64,000 nucleotides of DNA from Bin5 sp963662575 (lineage in GTDB: Bacteria > Chloroflexota > Anaerolineae > Caldilineales > Caldilineaceae), in NCBI GenBank assembly GCA_963662575.1, contig OY759723.1:3720001-3784000 (forward strand). Direction: 5' to 3'. The position numbers and the translations under genes were made by a program. Below, in pieces: positions 37,491-46,793 of the stretch (the stretch's first letter is position 1; the number at the start of each line of letters is the position of its first letter). Under the pieces are notes generated by a model that was not told the origin of the DNA, did no database searches, and was given only the letters and a program-made list of their open reading frames with translations.

Positions 37491-38636
37491 TCAGACGATC
37501 GAATAGGGATCGGCCGCGTCGCGCAGGCCGTCTCCCAGAAAGTTGAATCCCAGCACGGCGACGATGATAAAAATGACCGGAGTCATGATCCAGGTATGCG
37601 TGCCCAGCGTCTGCAAGTTTTGTGCGTCTCGCATCAAGAAGCCCCAGCTGACCAGAGGTTCCTGAATTCCGATCCCCAGGAAACTGAGAAACGCCTCAGC
37701 GAGAATGATTTGAGGAATTGTCAGTGTAAGTACAACGATTATATGGCTGATTGAATTGGGGAAGAGATGAAGGAAAATAATTCTTGCGTCGGACGCGCCC
37801 ATCTCTTTGGCTGCCAGGATAAAGTCGGTTTCGCGAAAAGCCAGCACTTTGCCCCGCACTTCGCGCGCCAAGAGCGTCCACGAAAGCAACGAAAAGATGA
37901 TAACCATGACGATGAAGACCTGTAGCGAATCCCAAGTGCGGGGAATGATTGCGGCCAGTGCCAGCCACAGCGGAAGCTGCGGAAAGGAGGCGACGAATTC
38001 CACAAAACGCTGGATGACGTTGTCAATCACGCCCCCATAGTAGCCGGAAACGATTCCTACAACCGCGCCGACCACGATGCTCACGATTGTTGCGAACAGG
38101 CTGAGCGAAAGGGATATGCGGCCGGCAGTGCAGGCGCGTCCCCAAAGGTCTCTGCCTTGCTTTTCGGTGCCCAGCAGATGGATTTTGCCCCCTTCACCGA
38201 CGCCGAACAAGTGGTAGCGAGTTGGGATCAGCCCTAATATTTTCCATTCCCAGCTCTTAACGAAGAACTTGATTTCATATCTCTGGGACGTGTCCTCCTC
38301 CCACAGTGGCTCGAAGGTCTTGGGGTCGACTGTCACGTCAAGGTTGTAGACAAAGGGGCGAATATGAAATCTGCCTTCATCGTCGATCACGCGGATGCTG
38401 GTTGGCGGAATGAAACTGTCCTGCAAGATTGCATCAGAAGGATCAACTGGAGCAAAAAACTCAGCAAAGATTGCCAGGATAATAAGAGAGAGCACCATAA
38501 GGCCGCCGGCAATGGCCGGCCGGCTCTTCCTGAATCTCTGCCAGACCAACTGGAAGTAGGACTCGTGCTGCTCTTCGCCCTGATCAAAGTCTTCCAAATC
38601 AACCTGAGGTGAACTCGTGCTGGTTTGAGTTTCCAT
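37491..38636 (-). CDS. oppC: Peptide ABC transporter permease
   Basis: A 381-residue DppC/OppC-type permease. It has a cytoplasmic N-terminus, one helix (PAIAGGLMVLSLIILAIFAEFF), a periplasmic insertion of about 110 residues ending in HLLGTEKQGRDLWGRAC, then five helices. The EAA loop lies near DFILAAKEMGASDARIIFLHLFPNS, quoted as ILAAKEMGASDARII. The long insertion is typical of the extended OppC seen in Chloroflexi-like transporters. The ATG at 38636 has no good ribosome site, possibly because the cassette upstream displaced it. Confidence 0.92.
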   Translation of the reverse strand: METQTSTSSPQVDLEDFDQGEEQHESYFQLVWQRFRKSRPAIAGGLMVLSLIILAIFAEFFAPVDPSDAILQDSFIPPTSIRVIDDEGRFHIRPFVYNLDVTVDPKTFEPLWEEDTSQRYEIKFFVKSWEWKILGLIPTRYHLFGVGEGGKIHLLGTEKQGRDLWGRACTAGRISLSLSLFATIVSIVVGAVVGIVSGYYGGVIDNVIQRFVEFVASFPQLPLWLALAAIIPRTWDSLQVFIVMVIIFSLLSWTLLAREVRGKVLAFRETDFILAAKEMGASDARIIFLHLFPNSISHIIVVLTLTIPQIILAEAFLSFLGIGIQEPLVSWGFLMRDAQNLQTLGTHTWIMTPVIFIIVAVLGFNFLGDGLRDAADPYSIV

Positions 38637-38684
38637 AGATTTCAAATCAGTTCCATTCCAAACGCAAGGGTGAATTCAGTATCT

Positions 38685-39296
38685 CTATACGTACCGCACG
38701 CGTATTTCGCGCTCTGTGAGCGGGGTAAGACTCACGTTACTTGCTTTACTTTGCTCGAAAATCATTCTGACCCTGTCAACTACAGCGCGTACCCCTCCCA
38801 CCCAAAACATGTCACTGCCATCCCATTCATCCTCTTTGAAATGAAGTCCCCTATAAACGTCATAGCTTCTGCCACTTGGCGTTGGAGGTGGTTTGGTAAC
38901 TACTGTGCTGAGGCTGTAATCGGCTTCGCAGACCGCTCCGGTTACGGCCAAACCGTGATAGCGAGAATGCAAATTGCCTTCTTGGTCATAGACCTCGACT
39001 GGATAAGTAGACCAACCTGTGACATGGTTGTCACTCAGTAATTGAATGACCTCCTCCGAAACGCAAACAGTTGTGACCAATTGAGACCACAGAAAATCAG
39101 CAAACTCAAATCCTTGTGCAACGTCAAATTGAATTGGCTTCAAGGCTTTCGATCTTCCTCGCGAAAGCAGTTGGAAATCCACGCCAGCAGTTTTGGGATC
39201 AGTAGGAAGCCGACTCCTCAATCGAAATGGCTCGACTGCCATTGGGTCAGCTAGCTCGTAAGTCGATAACCAGACAAGACCTTCTGAAAGTGACAT
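38685..39296 (-). CDS. Probable immunity protein of the cassette in the opp operon
   Basis: A 203-residue soluble protein starting 17 bases after the toxin-like gene on the same strand. I do not recognise it with certainty. The C-terminal third (YRGLHFKEDEWDGSDMFW, then VVDRVRMIFEQSKASNVSLTPL) resembles the DUF1629/Imm11 style, in which a C-terminal helix precedes a 'G/NVxxxPL' strand. Position right after a toxin-like gene supports an immunity role (inference). No signal peptide or membrane segment. AT-richer than the flanking opp genes. Its last codons (RVRYV) repeat the oppB tail at DNA level. Confidence 0.55.
   Translation of the reverse strand: MSLSEGLVWLSTYELADPMAVEPFRLRSRLPTDPKTAGVDFQLLSRGRSKALKPIQFDVAQGFEFADFLWSQLVTTVCVSEEVIQLLSDNHVTGWSTYPVEVYDQEGNLHSRYHGLAVTGAVCEADYSLSTVVTKPPPTPSGRSYDVYRGLHFKEDEWDGSDMFWVGGVRAVVDRVRMIFEQSKASNVSLTPLTEREIRVRYV
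38693..38702. repeat. 10-bp direct repeat, left copy (cassette boundary)
   Basis: ACCGCACGCG, identical to 40702-40711. It lies in the last codons of the immunity-like gene; the other copy lies in the last codons of oppB. The two copies bracket the two-gene insertion. Confidence 0.6.
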
Positions 39297-39313
39297 GATT
39301 GTACATGTTTTCC

Positions 39314-40651
39314 TTAAAAGCTTAACGGCCAACTCAAATGCCTAAAAGGGTTCCAGCTAGACGTCCTGAAGAGCACCTTATACCCATAATCATCAGCCAG
39401 CTGGCGCGCTTCCTCAAGGATTTCCATTTCTGAAGCATTTGGTTTCTGTTCGAAAAAGGTCCTCCAGGCATTGCTATACCCATTACTCCATTTGCGATGC
39501 TCAGCTGGGTCTACCCAAACTAGCAACCTTGGGTCGTGAATAGTTTCGAAACCACCCTGTAGAAAGTTTTCCTCCATACCCTGAGGCAAAATGTGGTGGG
39601 CTTCCAGCCCTTTGACTTCGTCTTTGTTTCTTCCCGTGAACGACATCAAAGCTTCGCGATAGTTCGATTCGGTAAACTCACTGTATCCAAGTTTGCGAGC
39701 CAATTCGTCTGAAGTGGTTAGACCCCTTCCTACTAATACGCGATATCTCCAGTGCTTAATGGGGACTCGATTGATCCTGTTTACATTCTTAATATTTCTA
39801 AATGTAAACGAGAACCGTTCGTCGACTTTGTTGAACCAAGCGTGCGTTTCAAAATCCAGCTTGCCTAGAGTCCTCTCAAGAGCTTTCCAAACGACTGGCA
39901 TATCAATTTCAGTACGGGCGAATAACTCACCAACAAACTTCAGGGTCTTCGCTGACAAAGGAATGACAAGAAGGAGACTTAGAGCGAATATGAGTTGATC
40001 GGTCTTCGAAAGGCACTCTTCCGTTATAGGATCTTTTCCAATTACGATGGCGACTACGTCTACAGCATCGCCCGCGATTGGGACGAAACCAATGACAACT
40101 CCCGAAGACTCCGTTGCTATTACGACAATGTCCAGGTTTTGGCCACCTACCAATGGACTTCCTTCAGGCCAATTCAATTCACCATTGCCGTCAGTGTCTA
40201 CGAATCCTTGTGACTTCAGAAAATTCTCTGCCTTTTCTACCCACGGGCTGAGACTTTCCTTCGGTTCATCTAAACCTTCTTTCGACTCTCCATTGGAGGA
40301 GTCTTCTGCGGTTGTATCGCCTTCTGCCTTAATGGAATCAGAACTCAGTGTTGGCCAACTCCAACTCGGAAATTCCAACCAGTCAGGAAACTTGGGTGAA
40401 AACCAGCCTTCCTCTCCATCTCCTGTTTCAGACTGACTCTCGTCTGAAAACTGACCAACAATTTCAGGAACCTGCGCAACCAGTTCTTTTCCCTTAAGCA
40501 AGAGGGATTCGGGGCAATCTTCTGGTGTGACTTCATTTCTGTCGTATTGCGCGTCAGCGACTACACCAGTGCTAGCGATCAAGGATAGGACGATCATCAG
40601 ACACAGAAACCGGGATCTGATTCCCCATCTCCAGGTTGACAGCATTGACAT
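39314..40651 (-). CDS. Secreted polymorphic-toxin-like protein with C-terminal AHH/HNH nuclease motif
   Basis: A 445-residue protein. Residues 10-34 form a Sec signal. An acidic, Ser/Glu/Trp-rich linker (70-135) follows, then an EF-hand-like calcium loop at 152-163 (DTDGNGELNWPE). A hydrophobic pretoxin-like region (about 184-240) contains PIAGDAVDVVAIVIGKDPIT. The C-terminus has GLEAHHILPQG with His352-His353, then IHDPRLLVWVDPAEHRKW, an AHH/HNH-type endonuclease pattern seen in toxin tips. The gene sits between oppB and oppC, with an immunity-like gene directly after it. Base composition is visibly more AT-rich than the neighbours, suggesting transfer. Nuclease activity is inferred. Confidence 0.72.
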   Translation of the reverse strand: MSMLSTWRWGIRSRFLCLMIVLSLIASTGVVADAQYDRNEVTPEDCPESLLLKGKELVAQVPEIVGQFSDESQSETGDGEEGWFSPKFPDWLEFPSWSWPTLSSDSIKAEGDTTAEDSSNGESKEGLDEPKESLSPWVEKAENFLKSQGFVDTDGNGELNWPEGSPLVGGQNLDIVVIATESSGVVIGFVPIAGDAVDVVAIVIGKDPITEECLSKTDQLIFALSLLLVIPLSAKTLKFVGELFARTEIDMPVVWKALERTLGKLDFETHAWFNKVDERFSFTFRNIKNVNRINRVPIKHWRYRVLVGRGLTTSDELARKLGYSEFTESNYREALMSFTGRNKDEVKGLEAHHILPQGMEENFLQGGFETIHDPRLLVWVDPAEHRKWSNGYSNAWRTFFEQKPNASEMEILEEARQLADDYGYKVLFRTSSWNPFRHLSWPLSF

Positions 40652-40693
40652 TCTTTTCTGGCCTCTTAGTCACAGATGTCAGGGGACGAGCGG

Positions 40694-41722
40694 CTAAGAA
40701 AACCGCACGCGCGGGTCCAGCACGGCTAACGAAATATCAGCTATCAAGTTACCCGCTACCAACAACACGCCATAGATCAACAGACAGCTGGCGGCGATAT
40801 AGATGTCTTCGTTGCGAAGAGAAGTCAAGAGTAGCGTGCCGATCGTCGGCAAACCCAAGACGATCGAGGCCTGCAGTTCTCCCTGTAGCATGTACGGCAG
40901 CACCGTTCCCTGGTACATGATGATTGGATGCAACGCATTAGGAACCGCATGACGGCGCATAACCTGCGCCTCGGTCAACCCCTTCGAGCGGGCGGTTGTC
41001 ACGTATTGGGAATTCAATTCGTCCAGCATGTTGCCGCGCATAACGCGCATGTTGCGGGCCACTCCGCCAAGTCCGGCTATCACCACGACCGGCCAAATGT
41101 GCTGAAGCAGATCCAGTAGTTTTTCCCAAGTCTTTCCAATTTCTTCAAAGCTGCCGAAGGCCCAGGGCACAACCACGTATTTCGGAGAGTGGAAGGCGGT
41201 AACGTGCTCCTGTTCGAGCGTGAAGACGAGAAAGAACATAATCGCCAGCGCTATCCAGAAGCGAGGCAGCGCTGACAGAATAAATGCGATAAAAGCCGCC
41301 ACATTATCCGCTATCGAATATTGGCGCGGCGCGACAAAAATGCCGGCAACAATGCCTACCGCGGTCGAAGTCAGATGGGCCAGGACCGCCAGAAGCAATG
41401 TGCGGGGCAGGCGCTCTCGTATCAGTTCGCCGACATCACGCTTGTAAGCAAAGGAAAAGCCGAAGCTCCCCTTTGTCACCATGTCCCGAATCCAAACAAG
41501 AAACTGCTGTGGGAGCGGCTTGTCGAGGCCGTAACGTTGTCTGAACAGCTCGGCCTGGGCCTCCGCCTCGGATTCGGAAGCGCCTCCTTGTTCTATCAGG
41601 AACGATTTGTAGCCGTCGGCATAGTCACCTGGCGGCAACTGGATCACAATAAAGCTGACCAGCGCGATGCCAAGGACCACGGCTACCGAGACAGAGAAGC
41701 GACGAACGATAAAGCCAATCAT
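40694..41722 (-). CDS. oppB: Peptide ABC transporter permease
   Basis: A 342-residue DppB/OppB-type permease: an N-terminal helix starting MIGFIVRRFSVSVAVVLGI, a periplasmic loop with RYGLDKPLPQQFLVWI, then five helices. The EAA loop contains YVTTARSKGLTEAQVMRRHAVPNAL, quoted as TTARSKGLTEAQVMRRHAVP. The C-terminus DPRVRFS is the usual ending of the family. AGGA precedes the ATG. The toxin-immunity cassette begins 42 bases after its stop. Confidence 0.94.
   Translation of the reverse strand: MIGFIVRRFSVSVAVVLGIALVSFIVIQLPPGDYADGYKSFLIEQGGASESEAEAQAELFRQRYGLDKPLPQQFLVWIRDMVTKGSFGFSFAYKRDVGELIRERLPRTLLLAVLAHLTSTAVGIVAGIFVAPRQYSIADNVAAFIAFILSALPRFWIALAIMFFLVFTLEQEHVTAFHSPKYVVVPWAFGSFEEIGKTWEKLLDLLQHIWPVVVIAGLGGVARNMRVMRGNMLDELNSQYVTTARSKGLTEAQVMRRHAVPNALHPIIMYQGTVLPYMLQGELQASIVLGLPTIGTLLLTSLRNEDIYIAASCLLIYGVLLVAGNLIADISLAVLDPRVRFS
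40702..40711. repeat. 10-bp direct repeat, right copy (cassette boundary)
   Basis: ACCGCACGCG in the final codons of oppB, identical to 38693-38702. Confidence 0.6.
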
Positions 41723-41813
41723 TGGGAATCCTGCTTGGAGAGAAGCGTTGAAAGGAAGAGAGAGGTCGAAGTACTCTGGTGAGCACCCGCCTCTCTCTTC
41801 TCTCTATTGAATG

Positions 41814-43997
41814 CTATTCACTCTCGTAGGTTGGAATCACGCCCGGCCGGAGCTGTTCGATCTGCTCTTCAGGTGTAACCCAAACCTGCTCGGCCATCAC
41901 GTTTTCCCATGTCCAGTTATACAAGAACACAGGCATGCCGGCAGGAACGTTATTGAAACGCTTTGCCGCGGCCAGACCGTACCGACCAACGAAGACGCCG
42001 ACGAAGTGGACATTCTCGGTTGAGATACGGTTGTATTCGGCCATCAACTCTTTACGAACATCCGTTGAGGGCTCGACGCAGAATGCCAGCGCGATGTCGA
42101 CAAGCTCTTGCTCGAAGTCAAGCAGCTCTCGCGGTTCCGAACCTTCGCGATGGAAGCTGAACTCTCGTTCGATCGGTGCCAGTTCGCGGCAGCGAGTGAA
42201 CGGAACAGCGAAGGTTTGGCTGTCGCGGTCAACGCGCAATTCCCACTCACCGGCTTCATTCATTTCACGGCGAGCCGCGCTGTTGAGCGGGCGGACGTTG
42301 ATCTGCACGCCCAGGTCGCCAAGCAGTGTCACCGCAGCGTCGCCAACCGTCTGGGTCTCTTCCGCATCTTCGCTGGTGACCAGCGCCAGGACGAGATTTT
42401 CGCCACTGGCCAGGCGATCGGCCGGCCAGTTCAGAGTGCCGTCACCATCTGTGTCCTCGAATCCCAGGTCGGCCAGCAGAGCTGCCGAGGCCTCCGGGTT
42501 GTTGTTGTGATAGGCCACAGTACTGCGGTCGAAGTAGGAGGAACCTGGGAAGAGTCCGCCTTGCCAGCCGCGCAGGAACGGCCCGCGCAGGATCGACTGG
42601 GAGATGCCGTCGCGATCCAAGGCAAAGCTGAGGGCCTTGCGGAAGCGGACATCACGGAACAGCTGTCGAAGGGCCGCGTCGCGGTCGTCTCTCACGCCCA
42701 GGGAAGTGGAAAGATTAAGCTTGATGCTGAAACCCAACGTTTCGGGTCCCCATTCCACGTAAAAGTGGGCGTCGTCCTCTTCTGCCCTCTTTAGCGTCTC
42801 GATGAAGGTGCTGGGATTCTCCAAGTTGGAATGATCGGCTGATCCGGCAAGCGTACTCAGAGTCCGGCCCACACCTGACGGGCCTTTCTCGAAGACAACC
42901 TCATCCAGATAGGGAAGCTGGTTGCCGGCCTCGTCAACGCCCCAGTAGTAGGGATTCCGACGCAGGATCATCAGCTCGTCGGTGATGTACTCGACAGGCA
43001 CGAACTCACCAAGCACGACCGGCGTCTGATCCGGAGGCATGGAGGCTTCAAAGTCCACGTAGTCCATCTCGCTATTGTACTTGGGATGGAGAGGCTTGAG
43101 GATGTGCGACGGCGAAAGGTGGAAGTCACCTTCGTCCATCTGGAAGAGAGCCTGAACTGGGAAAGGAATCGGGAAGACGAACTTGAAGGTGTAGTCGTCG
43201 ACCACTTCGAGTTCGGTCATTTCGCCATCGAAGACCCAGGCGGATGCGCCCTTCGGGGACTGCACATTCGAGTCGACAATCATGTCCTCCCACGTGAACA
43301 GGACATCTTCAGTGGTAAAAGGATGACCGTCGGACCATTTGGCCCCTTCGATCAGATCCATGGTCAGCTCATAGCCGTCTTCGCTCCACTCCCAGCTCTT
43401 GGCGAGGTAGGGAAGCGGCTCGAGCGAATCGGAACGACGGAAGATGGGGCCGGACTTGAGCAGCGAAGCAAATGCGGCAGCTTCGATGCCGAACCAGCCG
43501 GCGCTCTGTCCTGCGCCGCGATTGTAGCCTTCGGTCGGGCAGGCAGAGAAGTCGCGCCAGACACCGCCGTAGACACCGATCCCGTCCGACATACCGCTCT
43601 CAAGGATAACTCTAGGCTCGACAGGCAGGCGCTCTTCGACCGGAGGCAATACGCCTTCAGCCACAAGCTCGCTCACCCAATCGGGCTCACTGTAGGAATC
43701 CAGCGCCTTGTAGGTCAGGATCTGGTCCAGGGGCAGCTTCTGCACTTCGCGGCTACCCACAATCAACTGCGGCTCAGGATATTCGGTGGGGGACAGGTCC
43801 ACTTCCATCATTGCTTCTTCACTGTCCGCGTCCGTCGTCTCGGCTTCTGACTCTGAGGCAGCCGGCGCCGCCTCTTCCTGAGGTGCTTCAGCAGCCGCCG
43901 GTTCGCTGTCGCCGCCGCCACAGGCGTTGACAAGCATCGCTGCCACGATCAGCAGCGACAATAGTAGGAAAGTCGTTCTCCTGCGTTTACTAGACAT
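41814..43997 (-). CDS. oppA: Peptide ABC transporter substrate-binding lipoprotein
   Basis: A 727-residue SBP_bac_5 family protein. The ATG at 43997 is preceded by AGGAGG at seven bases. The signal ends MLVNACGGG with lipidated Cys26, followed by an acidic Ala/Glu-rich linker. Family segments are LAKSWEWSEDGYELTMDL, PFTTEDVLFTWEDM, FRKALSFALDRDGIS and the LADLGFEDTDGDGTLNWP loop. At over 700 residues it is longer than OppA (~540), as in the Chloroflexi/thermophile subgroup. It captures peptides or other oligomers for OppBC. The DTDGDG loop resembles one in the toxin-like protein. Confidence 0.93.
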   Translation of the reverse strand: MSSKRRRTTFLLLSLLIVAAMLVNACGGGDSEPAAAEAPQEEAAPAASESEAETTDADSEEAMMEVDLSPTEYPEPQLIVGSREVQKLPLDQILTYKALDSYSEPDWVSELVAEGVLPPVEERLPVEPRVILESGMSDGIGVYGGVWRDFSACPTEGYNRGAGQSAGWFGIEAAAFASLLKSGPIFRRSDSLEPLPYLAKSWEWSEDGYELTMDLIEGAKWSDGHPFTTEDVLFTWEDMIVDSNVQSPKGASAWVFDGEMTELEVVDDYTFKFVFPIPFPVQALFQMDEGDFHLSPSHILKPLHPKYNSEMDYVDFEASMPPDQTPVVLGEFVPVEYITDELMILRRNPYYWGVDEAGNQLPYLDEVVFEKGPSGVGRTLSTLAGSADHSNLENPSTFIETLKRAEEDDAHFYVEWGPETLGFSIKLNLSTSLGVRDDRDAALRQLFRDVRFRKALSFALDRDGISQSILRGPFLRGWQGGLFPGSSYFDRSTVAYHNNNPEASAALLADLGFEDTDGDGTLNWPADRLASGENLVLALVTSEDAEETQTVGDAAVTLLGDLGVQINVRPLNSAARREMNEAGEWELRVDRDSQTFAVPFTRCRELAPIEREFSFHREGSEPRELLDFEQELVDIALAFCVEPSTDVRKELMAEYNRISTENVHFVGVFVGRYGLAAAKRFNNVPAGMPVFLYNWTWENVMAEQVWVTPEEQIEQLRPGVIPTYESE

Positions 43998-44163
43998 GCA
44001 AGTGCCTCCTTGAAAAAATGGTTTGAGAAAATGCTTTAGTCGCACCTGTGATGGCGCACAGCCGCATTTTTTTAGAAAATACCTAGTAGGTGTAATTGTA
44101 GAAAAAGCGACCTTCTCCGCTACAGTCCACGTTTATCTCAGGCCTTCTAAGGCAAACTTTGAT

Positions 44164-45210
44164 TCAATCATATAGCCAGCAGGCCGCAGAATGCCCCGGC
44201 TCGTGTTCTTTGAATTCAGGCGACTGCTGCCAGCAGATTTCCATAGCTTGCGGGCAGCGATCGGCGAACGCACAGCCGGAAATCTGTTCCGTCGGGCTGG
44301 GCACCATACCGGTTATTGGGACGAGTTTCTTGTCATCCTTCCTTCCCAGCACTGGTACAGAATTGAGAAGTCCGACCGTATAGGGATGCTTGGGATTGTG
44401 GAAAATCTCGTAAACCGGCGCATACTCCACCACTCGCCCCATGTACATCACAGCTACATGGTCGGCTGTCTGCGAAACTACGCCCAGGTTGTGTGTGATA
44501 AGAACAATGGCGGAATCAAAGTCGTCCTGCAGTTCCCGCATCAGATCCAGAATCTGTGCCTGCACTGTAACGTCCAGCGCTGTGGTCGGCTCATCAGCGA
44601 TCAGGATCGAGGGATTGCAACTCAGAGCCAGAGCGATCATGACCCTCTGCCGCATTCCTCCGCTAAGTTGGTGCGGATACTCTCCAACGCGCCGACCGGG
44701 ATCGGCAATGTGAACTCTGTTCAGCATCTCTTCGGCGCGCTCCTCCGCGGCACGCCGGGACAGGTTCTGATGTAACAGGACCGACTCAGAGATTTGCCGG
44801 CCAACCGGATGGAGCGGATTCAGCGAGGTCATCGGCTCCTGAAAAATCATGGCTATCTCGGCGCCGCGAATGTCACGCAGCTGGCGGCTGCGCGGGTCCA
44901 GCTTGACAATATCAACGGTTTCGCCGTCTTTGCGGTGCAGCAATATTTCGCCTTCGACAATCTTGCCGGGAGGAGACTGGATCAGTCGCATGACAGAGCG
45001 GAAGGTAACACTCTTTCCGCAACCGCTCTCGCCCACGACTCCCAAAGTCTTCTTACGGCCGACCGAGGCATTCACCCCGTCAACTGCTTTGACAACTCCC
45101 CGTTCAAGGAAAAAGTATGTCTTGAGATCCCGCAGCTCGAGGATTGTGTCGTCCGCGTGGTTATTCTCTTTCGCCGCCGAACCTGCTGGCGCCTGCTGAC
45201 TCGGAGTCAT
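44164..45210 (-). CDS. oppD: Oligopeptide ABC transporter ATP-binding protein
   Basis: A 348-residue ATPase: Walker A GESGCGKS, Q-loop MIFQEPMTSLNP, signature LSGGMRQRVMIALAL, Walker B ILIADEP. The C-terminal extension GCAFADRCPQAMEIC holds the Cys cluster typical of OppD/DppD. First gene of the operon; the strong promoter at 45396-45424 lies about 185 bases upstream. No clear ribosome site precedes the ATG at 45210. Confidence 0.94.
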   Translation of the reverse strand: MTPSQQAPAGSAAKENNHADDTILELRDLKTYFFLERGVVKAVDGVNASVGRKKTLGVVGESGCGKSVTFRSVMRLIQSPPGKIVEGEILLHRKDGETVDIVKLDPRSRQLRDIRGAEIAMIFQEPMTSLNPLHPVGRQISESVLLHQNLSRRAAEERAEEMLNRVHIADPGRRVGEYPHQLSGGMRQRVMIALALSCNPSILIADEPTTALDVTVQAQILDLMRELQDDFDSAIVLITHNLGVVSQTADHVAVMYMGRVVEYAPVYEIFHNPKHPYTVGLLNSVPVLGRKDDKKLVPITGMVPSPTEQISGCAFADRCPQAMEICWQQSPEFKEHEPGHSAACWLYD

Positions 45211-45395
45211 ATAGTTACTCTAGCCCGCTGGCCAGTGTGCCAGTGGGTAAATAAGTGAGTGAAACGCGAGTGAGGCGAACCCGGCCCTTAGCCATGGCGA
45301 AAAGGGGGTAGTTTCCGCCGCAATGCCAGATGTCCTTCAATTCTGCGGGCCGCTAAACGGTTTTTTTGCCGCGACCTTATGCCGGGAGCGGGGGA

Positions 45396-45424
45396 ATTGT
45401 AGCTACTACGGCCTCGAATGTCAA
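45396..45424 (-). promoter_or_regulatory. Promoter of the opp operon
   Basis: TTGACA (45424-45419), 17-base spacer, TACAAT (45401-45396); nearly consensus. Same hexamers and spacing as the EF-G promoter. Confidence 0.7.
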
Positions 45425-45977
45425 TTTTCGGGGTGTCTCAGTTGACTGTGACAGCGGACGTGACGCGCTGTGGGCGTACTCTCAGCCAATCTGAATACAG
45501 TGCATGTACGGTCACGACGTAAGTTCGGAGGGCTGATCAGTTAACACTATCGTGGGCCATGCGCTCGTTGTCTGCTTGACGAGAGCCGCACGAGTTAGCG
45601 AGAGGATGGGGGGATTGCAAATGCGATGGCAGAGAGAAACACTGGGCTCTGCTTGGGGAGCAGAAAGTAAATATGTGGTCCGCGGTTGGCCCTTCACCGA
45701 CGCGGTAGACAGGAAGCAGGATGGAATCCAACTGCATCGCACTCAATTGTGAATCGATCTGGGGCCAGCGTTGCCGGCACGGCGACCGATATAGTTGTGC
45801 CGACCGCTGATTTCATGGGACTGCACGACGAACATTCAGGAGCGGAGGACTTAACTGCCGCGTGCTGGCGACAAGCGGCAGTAAAAAGTTTTCTCATCAA
45901 TCCGCAGGACTTGAATAGCTTGCGGTGCGTATAGTGCAGGGACTAAACCGGGTGGTCTAGTCCCTCACGGCCGTACC
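45425..45977. other. Gene-poor intergenic region
   Basis: No gene with homology, ribosome site or coding look on either strand. The short open frames overlap each other on both strands and show no family pattern. Confidence 0.5.
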
Positions 45978-46100
45978 TAATGTGCGTTCAAGGTGAGAGC
46001 CCGCTTCTTTGGGTACTGCGTATTGCGTAGACGTGGGCAAGACAGACGCGGCGCCATTGCGTAACCCTTGCGGGAAGCCTTGGTGTCAAACGGGATTTAC
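45978..46100. repeat. Diverged ~120-bp direct repeat, copy A
   Basis: Begins TAATGTGCGTTCA and ends GGGATTTAC. Aligns over its length with copy B at 46794-46908, sharing GCGTATTGCGTA, a GACAGGCGCG-like core, TTGCGT and TCAAAC-GGATTTAC, with substitutions and small gaps. No ORF. Confidence 0.6.
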
Positions 46101-46500
46101 GTCAGATACAAACGCCCAATGACTGAATCCATGGGCAATCTCACCTAGTTTCGGAGATTTGGTAAGCAATCAAAGGGCATCCGCATCGGTCGTTCCTTTC
46201 CCATGCGAGGACCTACCGGAGGTTCAGGGTCCGTTGCACTATGGGAAGGCCGCTCAGAATTCAACATGAATCGTAAGCCTACAGGACAGTTAAGGGTCAT
46301 TCTCGCTGGTGTTGTGACAGACAAAATCAGTCGATCCGCGAAGTCATGCAAAGGGCCGCGAAGAACACCAAAGGCTTAACAGGTTTTCTTGGCGCAACTG
46401 CGCTGCCCTTCGCGGAAGAGCACTTTGCTCCAGCGATTCGTTTTTTGTGACAAACGCCAACGAGCCTTTGTCATTACTTGAAACATTTGCCCATGTTCAG

Positions 46501-46560
46501 GTCGCGTTGTGTCTACATATGTCGCGCCATGTCTACATATGTCTACAAATGTCGCGCCAA
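46501..46560. repeat. 10-bp-phased repeat array (six units starting GTC)
   Basis: Six consecutive 10-base units: GTCGCGTTGT, GTCTACATAT, GTCGCGCCAT, GTCTACATAT, GTCTACAAAT, GTCGCGCCAA. Two unit types (GTCGCGxxxx and GTCTACAxAT) alternate with one helical-turn spacing. A run of nine A follows. No coding function; could be a protein-binding array. Confidence 0.75.
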
Positions 46561-46793
46561 AAAAAAATCTGGGGACGCTCTTTTTGCGACTTGCCGAACA
46601 GTCCCCCGCCGTCTCTGACGGATGCCGAGAGGACTTTCTGCTGGCATTTCACAGCGTTTCAGCTGAACTCGCAGACCTTTGAACTGTCTCTGGGCGAGAG
46701 CAGTGGCTTCTCAATTCGAGCACCTCGATTGCCAACGAAGTGAGCCCACAATGGGGCGCTTCCGGATTCTGGCGGCCGCTTCAGGCTCTTTCC

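Noticed and set aside
46145..46351. Minus-strand 68-codon frame between the two diverged repeats
   Set aside because: No ribosome site and no recognisable family; possibly a remnant, but nothing supports a gene.
46501..46560. CRISPR array interpretation of the phased repeats
   Set aside because: Units are only 10 bases, there are no spacers of constant length and no cas genes nearby.
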